Positions 1-8,795 of a stretch of DNA of 47,817 bases are shown in pieces. The stretch lies in NCBI RefSeq assembly GCF_027706725.1, contig NZ_JAQFWQ010000048.1, positions 1-47,817 on the forward strand, in the 5' to 3' direction. Positions within the stretch are counted from its first letter, which is position 1; each line of letters starts with the position of its first letter. Origin of the DNA: Nocardiopsis endophytica. Lineage in GTDB: Bacteria; Actinomycetota; Actinomycetes; Streptosporangiales; Streptosporangiaceae. The notes under the pieces were generated by a model. The model saw only the letters and a program-made list of their open reading frames with translations. It did no database searches and had not been told where the DNA came from. The position numbers and the translations under genes were made by a program.

Positions 1-317
1 CCGCCCACAACGCCCGAAACGGCGACCCCCGAACCCTCCACGCCCTCACCCAGGCCGGACACCGCCTCGGCCAAGGCTGCGCCATCCTCGCCAACCTCCT
101 CGACCCCGCCGCCATCATCCTCGGCGGCTACTACACCGACCTCGCCCCCTGGCTCCTCCCACCCGCACGCACCACCGCCCGCGCCCACACCCACGCCCCA
201 CCCGAACACGACCTCATCCACCCCTCCACCCTCGGCCTCACCGCCGCCGCCAAAGGCGGAGCCGCCGCCGTCCTCACCGCACTCGAAGAAGGCCGCATCC
301 CCCTCACCCCCGCCTGA
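1..317 (+). CDS. ROK-family protein, C-terminal part (5' truncated by window edge)
   Basis: The open frame begins at base 3 and runs 104 codons to TGA at 315-317, so the start lies outside the window. The stretch GCAILANLLDPAAIILGGYY matches the C-terminal half of ROK-family sugar kinases and regulators, where a helix followed by LDP...(V/I)(I/V)LGG is the most conserved part of the second actin-like lobe. The remaining residues (PSTLGLTAAAKGGAAAVL) fit the usual ROK ending. The kinase-versus-repressor question cannot be settled, because an N-terminal helix-turn-helix or the ATP site would be upstream. Codon choice is extremely C-ended, like the genes at 3413-6500. Confidence 0.75.
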   Translation, partial: AHNARNGDPRTLHALTQAGHRLGQGCAILANLLDPAAIILGGYYTDLAPWLLPPARTTARAHTHAPPEHDLIHPSTLGLTAAAKGGAAAVLTALEEGRIPLTPA

Positions 318-333
318 CCCCGCACACAAAAAA

Positions 334-355
334 CCCCGGGGCCACCACCCCGGGG
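334..355 (-). terminator. Rho-independent terminator for the minus-strand ATPase gene
   Basis: CCCCGGGG (334-341), a six-base loop and CCCCGGGG (348-355) form a perfect 8-bp stem. On the minus strand it is followed directly by six T residues (333-328), so it suits the gene ending at 426. It also lies just after the ROK stop and may act in both directions. Confidence 0.7.
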
Positions 356-425
356 AAACACACCACGCCCCCACCACAGCCGCCGCCGCGGCCCTCACCA
401 CACCACCATCAACCGGCCCCGGCGC

Positions 426-953
426 TCACACCCCGCCACCCTCCCCCGAAGCCGCCGAACCCCCCTCCGCCCCACCGGCCACCAGCTCACACCACACCGT
501 GTGCCCCCGCGGATGCGGCGGCACCGTCCCACCCATCCGCCCACCGCACAACGCACTCACGAACCCCAGCCCCCGCCCCGACTCCGCCTCGACCCCCAAC
601 GCCGCCCCCGACGCGATATGCGGCGCCGAACGCACCCCCGGCCGCGGACCCATGTCCCGCACCTCCAGGCACACACCCTCCACCGCCTGCCACAACGACG
701 CCGTGAACACCCCGCCCGGCAACCCCGACCGCGAATGCCGTACCGCATTGGTGCCCAACTCGCTCGCACACAGCAACAGCGCCTCGGTCAGCGCCTCCGG
801 ATACCCGAAACCCCCCATCCGCAGATGCTGCGCCACCCAGTCACGCAACACCCCGATGCTCGCCGCCTGCCCCGCGAACGTCAGCTGATGGTCCGGCTCC
901 CGCCGCCACACACCCGGACCCCCCGAATCCGAACGGGCCGTCAGCTCGTGCAC
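426..953 (-). CDS. SpoIIAB/RsbW-like ATP-binding protein (HATPase_c_2)
   Basis: This 175-residue protein belongs to the GHKL anti-sigma/ATPase proteins that are abundant in filamentous actinobacteria. The N-box helix is at about residues 54-73, with Glu65 and Asn69 ([14 protein letters not shown]). The G1 motif is RDMGPRPG near residue 100, and the glycine-rich ATP lid is SGRGLGFV near residues 125-132. The frame stays open far upstream, but GTG at 953 is chosen because GGGGAG lies eight bases before it and the homology starts soon after. Such proteins can phosphorylate anti-anti-sigma factors or bind sigma factors; no partner gene is adjacent, so the target is unknown. It is divergent from soxR. 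Confidence 0.8.
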   Translation of the reverse strand: MHELTARSDSGGPGVWRREPDHQLTFAGQAASIGVLRDWVAQHLRMGGFGYPEALTEALLLCASELGTNAVRHSRSGLPGGVFTASLWQAVEGVCLEVRDMGPRPGVRSAPHIASGAALGVEAESGRGLGFVSALCGGRMGGTVPPHPRGHTVWCELVAGGAEGGSAASGEGGGV

Positions 954-1226
954 GGTGTCGACTCCCCGGGGTTCATCAGGCGAGCGGGACGAACGGCCCC
1001 AGCGCGCGGCGGCGGAGGGCGGCCCACGGGCACACGGCCCCGCCGATCCCCGGAAACGCACGTCGACGCGGGGCTCGGGCACCAATATCGTCCAGCCACG
1101 AGGGCCGCGCAACCGGAATCGCGGAACTCGCGCCCCCCCGGGCCGCGACGGCCGCCCACAGGCCCGCTCCGCCCGGTGGACTACCCTCGTCCCCACACGG
1201 ACGCGCACGGCGCAGGGAGGCGGCAC

Positions 1227-1721
1227 GTGGCCCAGGAGGCCTGGAAGCGCAAGGAGTTGACCGTCGGCCAGGTGGCCGAGCGCAGCGGCGTGGCGGTGTC
1301 GGCCCTGCACTACTACGAGCGCGAGGGGCTGATCCACAGCCGGCGCACCGCGGGCAACCAGCGCCGCTACGCCCGCGACACGCTGCGCCGCCTCGCCTTC
1401 ATCAAGGTCAGCCAGCGCGTGGGCATCCCGCTGGCACGGATCCGCACCGCCCTGGAGAGCCTGCCCGACGAGCGCACCCCCACTGTCGATGACTGGGCGC
1501 GCCTGTCCCAGCGGTGGCGCTCGGAACTCGACACACGCATCGACCAGCTGGTGCGCCTGCGCGACGACCTGAGCGACTGCATCGGCTGCGGCTGCCTGTC
1601 GCTGAGCAGGTGCGTCCTGTCCAACCCGCGCGACGAACTCGCCGAGGAGGGGCCGGGGCCGCGGCGCCTGCTCGCCCCGGGACTCAAGCACGACGAGGAC
1701 GGCGAGCGCCAGGCCTGCTGA
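1227..1721 (+). CDS. soxR: Redox-sensing transcriptional activator SoxR
   Basis: This 164-residue MerR-family regulator has a winged helix-turn-helix at residues 10-80 ([23 protein letters not shown]) and a dimerisation helix. The [2Fe-2S] cluster site is Cys118, Cys121, Cys123 and Cys129 in [12 protein letters not shown], the exact C-X2-C-X-C-X5-C spacing of SoxR. GTG 1227 is preceded by GGGAGG six bases upstream. In actinobacteria SoxR usually responds to redox-cycling compounds and activates oxidoreductases and exporters directly, without SoxS; no soxS is seen here. I found no convincing SoxR box in the 273-base gap before it or near other genes. Confidence 0.92.
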   Translation: MAQEAWKRKELTVGQVAERSGVAVSALHYYEREGLIHSRRTAGNQRRYARDTLRRLAFIKVSQRVGIPLARIRTALESLPDERTPTVDDWARLSQRWRSELDTRIDQLVRLRDDLSDCIGCGCLSLSRCVLSNPRDELAEEGPGPRRLLAPGLKHDEDGERQAC

Positions 1722-2133
1722 TAGGGGAGGGGAACGGGCCCTCCACCCGGGGACGGACGGGACCACCAGGAACCCGGGACGCAGTGGGGTTACCGGGCTG
1801 GCCGCTTACCGGCCCGACCGATTCGATGGGCCCCCTAAGGCGGTACCGCCCTGTACGGCTCTGAGTCGGACTCTCGCGGGGGTTGTCGAGCGCTCTTCAC
1901 AGGGTGAGGCGGGGCGCCCCGCGAAGCCCTGACCGAGGCCAGGAGGGCAGGCAGGGGGCACCTCCCGTCGCCACACCGACGGTATGTCCGCTATATCCGT
2001 TACACGCTCGGGAGCGCGCGCTTCAGAAGATGAGTGCGGCGTTAGCCGCACGATCTGGTTTTCGTTGTTGAGCGGAGTGGTTCTTTAAACCAACGCTGTC
2101 TTTACGACGTAGATTTTAGAGGGGGGAAGCGGC
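1722..2133. other. Intergenic stretch of about 410 bases, no gene
   Basis: This lies between the convergent ends of soxR and the VOC gene. No frame has convincing codon bias. The last 100 bases (2030-2120) are markedly more AT-rich than the surroundings. I see no strong terminator hairpin and no recognisable RNA. Confidence 0.5.
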
Positions 2134-2556
2134 TCACGCCCCCTCCGATCCCCCCGACACGGCATCCCTGCGCACCCTCAGCGGGTGGTCGGCCGGCACC
2201 TCCACGATGTGCACCACCAGGCCGTCCGGGTCGCTCACCCGCATCTCGATCAGCCCCCACGGCTCCCGCCGCGGCTCGCGCATGATCACGCACCCGTGCT
2301 CCGACAGCTCCTGCTGAGTCCTGGTCGCGTCCTCCACCTGCAGCCACAGCTGCACCGCCTCCGGCTCCGGCCGCACCCGGGAACCCCCCGACAGCTCCAG
2401 GAACCCGCCGCCCAGGAAGAAGACCGTCCCCCACTCCCCTTCCCCGGTGGCGAACTCCCGGTAGACCGCCAGCCCCAGCACGTCCCGGTAGAACGCCAGG
2501 CTGCGCTCCATGTCGGTCGGCCTGATCACGAACCTGCTGCTCAGAACGTTCACCAT
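2134..2556 (-). CDS. VOC-family (glyoxalase/bleomycin-resistance fold) protein
   Basis: This 140-residue single-unit VOC protein shows the beta-alpha-beta-beta-beta pattern twice. The first half has FVIRPTDMERSLAFYRDVLGL, where S/A-FYRDVLGL is the family hallmark. The second half has SDPDGLVVHIVEV near residues 107-119, where a metal-binding Glu is expected. The group includes dioxygenases, isomerases and drug-binding proteins, so the substrate is open. The start ATG 2556 is natural; upstream in-frame sequence has no homology. It is preceded on the same strand, 78 bases away, by an unknown protein gene (2635-3183) and may be cotranscribed with it. Confidence 0.8.
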   Translation of the reverse strand: MVNVLSSRFVIRPTDMERSLAFYRDVLGLAVYREFATGEGEWGTVFFLGGGFLELSGGSRVRPEPEAVQLWLQVEDATRTQQELSEHGCVIMREPRREPWGLIEMRVSDPDGLVVHIVEVPADHPLRVRRDAVSGGSEGA

Positions 2557-2634
2557 GGACGCGACTCTAGGCCCCGTCCCCTCCTGGGCCCAGCGGCCAC
2601 GGCGGCGTTCCCGGGCGGCGCCAATCTCCCCCGG

Positions 2635-3183
2635 CTAGCCGCGGCCGCGCATCGGCTCCAGCTTCGCCGCGTCCCGCACGCGCACCAGGCGCGTCGGACC
2701 CGGTCCCGGCGCCGGGGTGTACACGCGCACCAGGACGCCCGGCTCGGCCTCGGCCGCCGCCACCCAGCACATCCCGGTGGCCAGCACCACCGCCTCCACC
2801 GGGCGGCCGTCGACGGACAGCTCCGCCCGGGACCAGCGCGCGTCCTCGCCCAGCGACAGGGCGTCCCCGCCCTGCGGGTCGCGCATCCGGCGCTCCATCA
2901 GCGCCCGCTCGGCGCACAGTCCGCGCAGCGCGCGCTCCCCGGCCGCCTCCGGCCCGCCCCAGAGCCTCGTGGCGACCTCGACGTCCGGGCCGGTGTCCAC
3001 CCCTTCGGGTGTGGAGCCGAAGTCGACCACCGCGCGCAGCGGCGTCCCGGCCACCGGGTCGGCCGTCACCGAGCTGACCCGCCCGGCCCGCTTCTCCCCC
3101 TCGGGCACGTACAGCGCGATCGCCGCGACCAGCCCCGCCGTGCCCTCGCCCTGACCGTCCGCACCGTCCGCCGTCTCCATCAC
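2635..3183 (-). CDS. Uncharacterised acidic protein
   Basis: The 182-residue frame has good actinobacterial codon bias. It starts with GTG 3183, or the adjacent ATG 3180; AGGATG lies about eight bases upstream. The sequence is soluble, with alternating strands such as LRAVVDF, RAELSVDGRPVEAVVLATG and VLVRVYT, and no signal peptide or membrane helix. I do not recognise a family; the hydrophobic strand pattern in the second half suggests a compact alpha/beta or beta domain. It sits upstream of the VOC gene on the same strand and is divergent from the alpha/beta hydrolase gene at 3413. Confidence 0.6.
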   Translation of the reverse strand: MMETADGADGQGEGTAGLVAAIALYVPEGEKRAGRVSSVTADPVAGTPLRAVVDFGSTPEGVDTGPDVEVATRLWGGPEAAGERALRGLCAERALMERRMRDPQGGDALSLGEDARWSRAELSVDGRPVEAVVLATGMCWVAAAEAEPGVLVRVYTPAPGPGPTRLVRVRDAAKLEPMRGRG

Positions 3184-3343
3184 CGGCGCATCCTACGGCG
3201 CCCGCCCGCGGCGCCGCCAATCCCCGGCACCGGCGCGGCCGCCCCTGCCCCCGCGGTACGCGGCGGGGACGCCGGGAGCCCACCGGAATCCGGCAAACTC
3301 TTCCAATGGCCATTGTCATGGTCTACGCTCGGGCGGCACACCG

Positions 3344-3357
3344 ACCGACTCGTCGGT
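3344..3357. promoter_or_regulatory. Candidate TetR-type operator upstream of the hydrolase-SDR pair
   Basis: ACCGAC (3344-3349), two bases, then GTCGGT (3352-3357) is a 14-bp inverted repeat continuing into AAC on the right. This resembles the ACCGAC-NN-GTCGGT half sites of many actinobacterial TetR operators. It lies about 55 bases before the ATG at 3413 and just downstream of a possible -10 (TACGCT, 3324-3329), a repressing position. No tetR gene lies in the window nearby. Confidence 0.4.
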
Positions 3358-3412
3358 AACAAACCGTGCACCCCGACCCGCGCCCTCCCGCGGACGCCAC
3401 CGAGGAGCCGAC

Positions 3413-4378
3413 ATGACCCCCCAACGGCACCAGCGCACCGTCGAATCCGCCGACGGCACCCTCCTCAACGTGGAGACCACCGGCCCCGACGACGGCCCCG
3501 TCCTCGTCCTGGTCCACGGCTGGACCTGCGCCACCCCCTTCTGGGCCCCCGTCGTCAACCGCCTCCCCCGCCACCTGCGCACCGTCATGTACGACCAGCG
3601 CGGCCACGGCGCCAGCGCCCGCCCCGCCACCGCGGCCGGGTACTCCGCCACCGCCCTCGCCGACGACCTGTGCGCCGTCCTGGAGGCCACCGTCCCCGCC
3701 GGCACCCCGGCCGTCCTCGCCGGGCACAGCATGGGCGGCATGACCATCATGTCGGCCTCCCGCCGCCCCGCCGTGCGCGACCGCGCCGCGGCCGCCGCCC
3801 TCATCAGCACCGGGAGCAGCCGCCTGCCCCACACCGCCACCGTGCTGCCCCTGGGCCCAGACGACAGCGCCCTCCGCGCCGCCGTCCACCGCGCCGCCCT
3901 CGGCGCCCCCCTGCCGCTGGGCCCACACACCCCCCTCACCCGCGCCGCCATCCGCTACATCACCATGGCCCCCGGCACCGACCGCCGCATGAAGCACTTC
4001 ACCGCCCGCCTCGTCCACGCCATGCACCCCGCGGCCCGCGCCGGCTGGGGCAAGGTCCTGGGCACCCTCGAAGCCGACGAGGGCCTACGCGCCCTCGACG
4101 TGCCCACCACCGTCGTCCACGGCACCCACGACCGCCTCATCCCCTTCCCCCACGCCCCCCGCACCGCCGCACTCCTGCCCGACTGCCGCGCCCTCGTCGA
4201 GATCCCCGGCACCGGCCACATGACGCCCCTGGAGGCACCCGACCGCGTCGCCGACGTCCTCACCGACCTCGTCCGGACCCACCTGCCCGGCACCGCCGCC
4301 CCGGGCACCGGCGACGGCAAGGCGCCCCGCGGCACCAAGGCCGCCAAGGCCAAGCGCGCCCAGGAGGCCGGAGCATGA
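3413..4378 (+). CDS. Alpha/beta hydrolase
   Basis: This 321-residue cytosolic alpha/beta-hydrolase has an oxyanion-hole motif, VLVHGWTCA, near residues 32-41. The nucleophile elbow is AGHSMGGM (Ser about 105), the acid is Asp in VHGTHDRLIPF near 240, and the base is His in GTGHMTPLE near 266, so the triad is complete. A basic Lys/Ala-rich tail (KAPRGTKAAKAKRA) ends the protein. GGAG six bases before ATG 3413 supports the start. The stop overlaps the start of the SDR gene (ATGA), so the two are translationally coupled. Together they suggest turnover of a carbonyl- or ester-containing metabolite; the substrate is not predictable. Confidence 0.88.
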   Translation: MTPQRHQRTVESADGTLLNVETTGPDDGPVLVLVHGWTCATPFWAPVVNRLPRHLRTVMYDQRGHGASARPATAAGYSATALADDLCAVLEATVPAGTPAVLAGHSMGGMTIMSASRRPAVRDRAAAAALISTGSSRLPHTATVLPLGPDDSALRAAVHRAALGAPLPLGPHTPLTRAAIRYITMAPGTDRRMKHFTARLVHAMHPAARAGWGKVLGTLEADEGLRALDVPTTVVHGTHDRLIPFPHAPRTAALLPDCRALVEIPGTGHMTPLEAPDRVADVLTDLVRTHLPGTAAPGTGDGKAPRGTKAAKAKRAQEAGA

Positions 4379-5283
4379 GCCGCACCCACCGCACCCTGCA
4401 CGGCCGCACCGCCGTGGTCACCGGCGCCGCACGCGGCCTCGGCGCCCTCCTCGCCCGCAAGCTGGCCGACCAGGGCGTCCGCGTGGCCCTGGTCGGCCTC
4501 GAACCCGACGGGCTCAAGGCCGTCGCCGCCGACTGCGGCCCGCACGCCACCCACTGGGAGGCCGACGTCACCGACCGCGCGGCCCTCGCCGAGACCGCCC
4601 GCGCCGTCGAAGACCACCACGGCCGCGTCGACATCGTCGTCGCCAACGCAGGAATCGCCACCGGCGGCCCCTTCGGCGACACCGACCCCGACGCCTTCGA
4701 CCGCGTCATCGAGGTCAACCTGATGGGAAGCATCGCCACCGCGCGCGCGTTCCTGCCCGCCCTGCGCCGCTCCAAGGGCCACCTGCTCCAGGTCGCCTCC
4801 CTGGCAGCACTCACCCCCGCCCCGCTCATGGCCGCCTACTGCACCGGCAAGGCCGGGGTCGAGGCCTTCATCCACTGCGTGCGCCCCGAGGAGTCCCTGC
4901 ACGGCGTCACCGCGGGCGTGGCCTACCTCTCCTGGACCGACACCGACATGGTGCGCGGCGCCGACTCCGACCCGGCCCTGCGCGAACTGCGCTCCCGGCT
5001 CCCCTGGCCGCTCAACCTCACCCACCCCCTGGAGCCGGCCGCCGACCGGATCGTCGCCGGGATCGCCCGCCGGTCACCTCACGTCTACGGACAGGCGTGG
5101 CTGCGCGCCCTCCAAGGCGCCCGCGGCGCACTCCCCTCGGTGGTCGCCGCGTTCGGCCCCCGCGAGCTGCGCCGCCTCCAGGACCGCCTGGCCGCCGGAG
5201 CCGCCGACCGCGCCCACGCCGTCGGCGCCGGGGGCCGGGCCGACCTGGAGGCCCGCCGACGGCGCGCCGAACGCACCGGCTGA
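4375..5283 (+). CDS. Short-chain dehydrogenase/reductase
   Basis: This 302-residue classical SDR has a nucleotide-binding motif TGAARGLG near residues 16-23, NAG at about 89-91 (VVANAGIATGG) and the catalytic YxxxK in AAYCTGKAG, with the Ser in QVASLAAL upstream. A C-terminal extension of about 60 residues after the usual SDR core (ARGALPSVVAAFGPRELRRL...) is typical of larger actinobacterial SDRs acting on lipids or steroids. ATG 4375 overlaps the hydrolase stop by four bases. Substrate unknown. Confidence 0.87.
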   Translation: MSRTHRTLHGRTAVVTGAARGLGALLARKLADQGVRVALVGLEPDGLKAVAADCGPHATHWEADVTDRAALAETARAVEDHHGRVDIVVANAGIATGGPFGDTDPDAFDRVIEVNLMGSIATARAFLPALRRSKGHLLQVASLAALTPAPLMAAYCTGKAGVEAFIHCVRPEESLHGVTAGVAYLSWTDTDMVRGADSDPALRELRSRLPWPLNLTHPLEPAADRIVAGIARRSPHVYGQAWLRALQGARGALPSVVAAFGPRELRRLQDRLAAGAADRAHAVGAGGRADLEARRRRAERTG

Positions 5284-5304
5284 GCACCCGGCGCCCCACC
5301 GGCC

Positions 5305-5345
5305 GCGGGGTCCGGCCGGCCGCCCGCACCGCGTCCGGACCCCGC
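5305..5345. terminator. Bidirectional terminator between the SDR and rnhA genes
   Basis: An 11-bp perfect stem pairs GCGGGGTCCGG (5305-5315) with CCGGACCCCGC (5335-5345). It sits in the 65-base gap between two convergent genes. No clear T-run is present, as is common in high-GC actinobacteria. Confidence 0.6.
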
Positions 5346-5348
5346 GCC

Positions 5349-5807
5349 TCACACCCCGGCGGCCTCGTCGCGCCCCTGGCAGGCCAGCGCGTCGGCCCGC
5401 TCGTTGCCCTCGTCGCCGGCGTGCCCCTTGACCCACCGCCAGTCCACCTCGAGCCGCCCCGCCGCCTCGTCCAGCCGCCGCCACAGGTCGGCGTTCTTCA
5501 CCGGCTCCTTGGCGGAGGTGAGCCACCCGTTGCGCTTCCAGCCGTGCACCCACTTCGTGATCCCGTTGCGCACGTACGTACTGTCGGTGTGCAGCACCAC
5601 CGGAACCGTCCGGGTCAGGCTCTCCAGCGCCATGATCGCCCCCATCAGCTCCATCCGGTTGTTCGTGGTCTCCCCCTCACCCCCGTACAGCTCCTTCACG
5701 TGGCGCCCGTACCGCAGCACCACGCCCCACCCTCCCGGCCCCGGATTGCCCTTGCACGCCCCGTCGGTGTAGGCCACCACCGCGCCGGGCATCTCGTTCA
5801 TCGGCAT
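5349..5807 (-). CDS. rnhA: Ribonuclease HI
   Basis: This enzyme degrades the RNA strand of RNA-DNA hybrids. The 152-residue protein keeps the whole active site: Asp15 in [16 protein letters not shown], Glu53 in [10 protein letters not shown], Asp75 in HTDSTYV, and Asp139 in GNERADALA with the assisting His129 ([10 protein letters not shown]). The basic protrusion ([11 protein letters not shown]) typical of the E. coli-type enzyme is present. The start is uncertain: TTG 5816, ATG 5807, ATG 5801 and ATG 5792 are all in frame and none has a strong ribosome binding site; ATG 5807 is used here. It is transcribed convergently with the SDR and divergently from the P450. Confidence 0.93.
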   Translation of the reverse strand: MPMNEMPGAVVAYTDGACKGNPGPGGWGVVLRYGRHVKELYGGEGETTNNRMELMGAIMALESLTRTVPVVLHTDSTYVRNGITKWVHGWKRNGWLTSAKEPVKNADLWRRLDEAAGRLEVDWRWVKGHAGDEGNERADALACQGRDEAAGV

Positions 5808-5851
5808 GCCGCGCAATCTACCGCCGCGGCCGGAACGCCCCCAGGAGCACC

Positions 5852-7168
5852 ATGCACCCCACCCCCCGATACCTCCCCGGCGAGATCCTCGGCGCCCTCT
5901 ACCGCCGCAAGGGCCCCGTCATCATGGCGACCGCCGGGACCGCCCGCTACGCCTACCTCCTCGGCCCCGAGGCCAACCGCTTCGTCTTCGCCAACTCGCA
6001 CCTGTTCCGATGGCGCGACGCCTTCGCCGCCCTCGTCCCCGTCGACGGCCCCACCTCGCTCATCGTCAGCGACGGCCCCGACCACCGGCGGCGCCGCCGC
6101 CTCGTCCAACCCGCCCTGAACCACCGCACCGTCCCCGCCTACATCCCCCGCATGGCCGCCGAGGCCGACCGCGCCATCGACGCCTGGCACCCGGGCGCGC
6201 ACCGCGACGTCCACCGCGACATGCGCGCCGCCGTCCGCGCCTCCACGCTGCACTCCCTGTTCGGGCCGCGCCTGGCCGACGACGCCGACTTCTTCGGCGA
6301 CCGCCTGCAGCCCCTCCTCGACCACGTCGACCGCCTCCCCCAGGCCGCCGAGCTCCACCGCCGCCTGGGCTCCCCCTCCTGGCGCCGCGCCCGCGCCGCC
6401 CGCGGCGAGGTCGACGCCCGCATCCACGCCGAGATCGCCCGCGCGCGCACCCGCGGCCCCGACCAGGACCCCGACGTCCTCTCCCGACTGGTCCACGGCC
6501 GCGACGCCGACGGCGCCGGCCTGTCCGACACCGAGGTCCGCGACCAGGTCGTCTCCCTGATCGCCGCGGGGTACGAGACGACCAGCGCCGCGATGGCGTG
6601 GGCCGTGCACGCCACCGCCACCGTGCCGGGCCTCTGGGACCGGGCCCGCGACGAGGCCCACGAGGTGCTCGGAGACGCTCCCCCGGACGCCGACACCCTC
6701 CCCCGCCTGGGGCTGCTGCGCGGAATCGTCGACGAGACGCTGCGCCTGTTCCCGCCCGCCGTCATCAGCGCGCGCTCGGTCGCCGAGGACTTCACCTTCC
6801 ACGGGCGCCGCATCCGTGCCGGGACCATCCTGCTCTACAGCCCCTACGTCACCCACCGCCTGGGAGAGCTGTGGCCCCGGCCGCTGGAGTTCCTGCCCCG
6901 CCGGTGGGACCCGGCCGACCCGCTGTACCGGGCCCCCGCCCCCGACACCTACCTGCCGTTCTCCGCGGGGCCGCACCGCTGCATCGGCGCCCAGATGGCC
7001 ACCACCGAGCTCACGGTGATGCTCACCCGGCTGGTGCAGCGCACACGGCTGCGCCCGCTCGTCGCGGACCCGCGTCCGGCCGGCTTCGCCTCCATGCGCC
7101 CCCGCGGCGGCCTCCCCGCCCGCATCATCGAGGTCAGGGCCCCGGCCACGGAGCACGCCCCGGCCTGA
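5852..7168 (+). CDS. Cytochrome P450, class resembling CYP3A/CYP4-like long P450s
   Basis: This 438-residue haem monooxygenase has an I-helix oxygen-activation motif, [11 protein letters not shown], near residues 239-249. The K-helix ExxR is ETLRLFPPA near 294, the meander is EFLPRRWDP, and the haem loop is [14 protein letters not shown] with ligand Cys377. The LRLFPP and PxxFxPxRW pattern is that of bacterial P450s related to CYP102/CYP4-type enzymes rather than the CYP105/107 group found at 25250. No ferredoxin or reductase gene is adjacent, so electrons must come from elsewhere. The start ATG 5852 has AGGAGC before it. Confidence 0.9.
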   Translation: MHPTPRYLPGEILGALYRRKGPVIMATAGTARYAYLLGPEANRFVFANSHLFRWRDAFAALVPVDGPTSLIVSDGPDHRRRRRLVQPALNHRTVPAYIPRMAAEADRAIDAWHPGAHRDVHRDMRAAVRASTLHSLFGPRLADDADFFGDRLQPLLDHVDRLPQAAELHRRLGSPSWRRARAARGEVDARIHAEIARARTRGPDQDPDVLSRLVHGRDADGAGLSDTEVRDQVVSLIAAGYETTSAAMAWAVHATATVPGLWDRARDEAHEVLGDAPPDADTLPRLGLLRGIVDETLRLFPPAVISARSVAEDFTFHGRRIRAGTILLYSPYVTHRLGELWPRPLEFLPRRWDPADPLYRAPAPDTYLPFSAGPHRCIGAQMATTELTVMLTRLVQRTRLRPLVADPRPAGFASMRPRGGLPARIIEVRAPATEHAPA

Positions 7169-7208
7169 GCAGGGCCCGAGAGCGGCCTGAGACAGGCGCG
7201 CAGCGCGA

Positions 7209-7242
7209 GTGGCCGTCGGCGGAAGGGGTCGCCGACGGCCAC
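7209..7242. terminator. Terminator between convergent P450 and oxidoreductase genes
   Basis: A 13-bp perfect stem pairs GTGGCCGTCGGCG (7209-7221) with its complement at 7230-7242 across an eight-base loop. It lies in the 90-base gap between two converging genes and probably ends both. Confidence 0.7.
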
Positions 7243-7258
7243 AGGGGCCACAGGGGCT

Positions 7259-8482
7259 TCAGGGCCGCGCGGCGGCCGGGGCCGAAGCGGTGCCCGAGGG
7301 TGCCTCCATGGCCTGCACGGCGCGGAGCCGCCGTGCGCGCTCAGGCCCGCCGGAGATCTTGTGCAGCCGGTAGGACCCGGGGGCGCGGGCCTCGTCGGCC
7401 ATGTGCCTGACGGTGCCCAGGCACACCTTCTCCTTGACCGTCGCCCCGAGGCGGCCGCGGATGTGGAGGCCGACCGCCACGTCGTGCCGGCGGGAGAACT
7501 GGAAGATCCCGCCCTGCCGCCCCAGGCTGATGCACTGCCCGGCGAACGCCTGGTTGAGCGGGGCGGGCCGCTCCCCGTCGATCCTGCCGAGCACCGTGTC
7601 GGCGGCGCGCGCCCCCAGCGGGAGCGCGGCCTGGCAGCTCATCCGCAGCGGCATCCCCGACGGCGCCGCGGAGTCCCCCGCGGCGACGATGCGCTCGTCG
7701 TCCACGCTCGTCAGGGTCTCGTCGGTGAGCAGGCGCCCGTCCTCGTCGGTGCTCAGCCCGCTGCGCGCGGCCAAGTCCGGCACGGCGAACCCGGCGGTCC
7801 AGACGGTCACCCGGCTCGGGACCTCCCGGCCGTCGTCGAGCCGGACGGCGTCGGCGGCGACCTCCACCACGGTGGCGCCGGGGCCCTGCAGCACCGTCAC
7901 GCCGAGCTCGGCCATCCTCCGGGCGACCGTGCGGCGGCCGCGGCGGTGCAGGTAGGGGCCCATCACCTTGCCGCACACCAGGGTGACGCGCCGCCCCTGC
8001 TCGGCGAGTTCGGTGGCGGCCTCGATCCCGGTCGGGCCCGCCCCCACCACCGTCACCGGCGCGGACTCGGGCGCGTCCTGGAGCGCGGTGCGCAGCCGCT
8101 GCGCCTCCTCCAGGCTCGCCAGGGGGAGCGCGTACTCGGCGGCCCCAGGGACGTCCGGGGCGGCGCTGCCGCTGCCCACCGCGTACACCAGGCGGTCGTA
8201 GTCGACGGCGGCGCCGCCCGCCAGGGTGAGGCGGCACTCGGCGGCGTCGATCCTCTCGACGGTGCCGACCACCGTGCGCACGCCGGGGGCGAGGACGTCG
8301 CGGTAGTCCCGGAAGGCGTCGTACCCGCCCCCGGCGTGCTGGTGCAGGCGGATCCTCTCGACAAAGCCCGGACGCGGGTTGACCAGGGTCACGGCCACAT
8401 CTTTCCGCCCGGCCAGCCGGTTGGCGGCCATGACGCCGGCATAGCCGCCGCCGATCACGACGGCCTGGGTCGTCTCGGTCAT
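7259..8482 (-). CDS. NAD(P)/FAD-dependent oxidoreductase, NDH-2-like
   Basis: This 407-residue protein has two Rossmann motifs: VVIGGGYAGVMAANRL for FAD (residues 8-23) and VTVVGAGPTGIEAATEL for NAD(P)H (143-159). It also has WTAGF and AAGDSA, the conserved FAD-contacting motif near 280. This is the layout of type II NADH dehydrogenases and of actinobacterial FAD oxidoreductases. No C-terminal membrane helix is evident, so it may be peripheral or soluble. The frame is open upstream, but ATG 8482 is chosen because GGGAGG lies five bases before it. Expression may be redox-linked, though nothing in the upstream 300 bases proves it. Confidence 0.85.
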   Translation of the reverse strand: MTETTQAVVIGGGYAGVMAANRLAGRKDVAVTLVNPRPGFVERIRLHQHAGGGYDAFRDYRDVLAPGVRTVVGTVERIDAAECRLTLAGGAAVDYDRLVYAVGSGSAAPDVPGAAEYALPLASLEEAQRLRTALQDAPESAPVTVVGAGPTGIEAATELAEQGRRVTLVCGKVMGPYLHRRGRRTVARRMAELGVTVLQGPGATVVEVAADAVRLDDGREVPSRVTVWTAGFAVPDLAARSGLSTDEDGRLLTDETLTSVDDERIVAAGDSAAPSGMPLRMSCQAALPLGARAADTVLGRIDGERPAPLNQAFAGQCISLGRQGGIFQFSRRHDVAVGLHIRGRLGATVKEKVCLGTVRHMADEARAPGSYRLHKISGGPERARRLRAVQAMEAPSGTASAPAAARP

Positions 8483-8795
8483 GGTGTCCTCCCTGTGCCT
8501 TAGGGGTTCGACCTCAAGACGCCGGGTGCCCGCCCCCTGTGACACCGCTGTGGGGCGCGCCACGTCCACGGTGAGCCGTCGCCGGACGCCTCTTCCCGAA
8601 CGGGCCATGGAGGTGAGGGCGGCGTAGCCGCTCCATATGAATTGAACAGACGGAGGCCATTCCACCTACCGGCGGCCTTATAACGTAGATTCACGCCTGT
8701 CCCCCGCGCGCTGCACACCCCCGCCGGATGGGCGGTGTCCGCCATGGACCACATGGTCCAGGATGCTCCTGCGAACCTTTGGAAAGGCGGCAGTA
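8483..8795. other. Divergent promoter region, 313 bases
   Basis: This lies between the oppositely oriented oxidoreductase and EEP genes, so at least two promoters are expected. An AT-rich patch at 8677-8692 contains TAGATT, a possible -10 for the plus-strand gene about 105 bases upstream of its start. No coding frame is convincing. Confidence 0.4.

Noticed and set aside
8495-8520. SoxR-box-like CCTCAAG upstream of the NDH-2-like gene
   Set aside because: Only one half site is present; the second half (CTTAGG) is poor and in the wrong arrangement for the known CCTCAAG-CTTGAGG box.
2107-8691. Shared ACGTAGATT in AT-rich patches at 2107 and 8683
   Set aside because: Nine bases only, with different gene arrangements around each; probably chance or ordinary -10 sequence.
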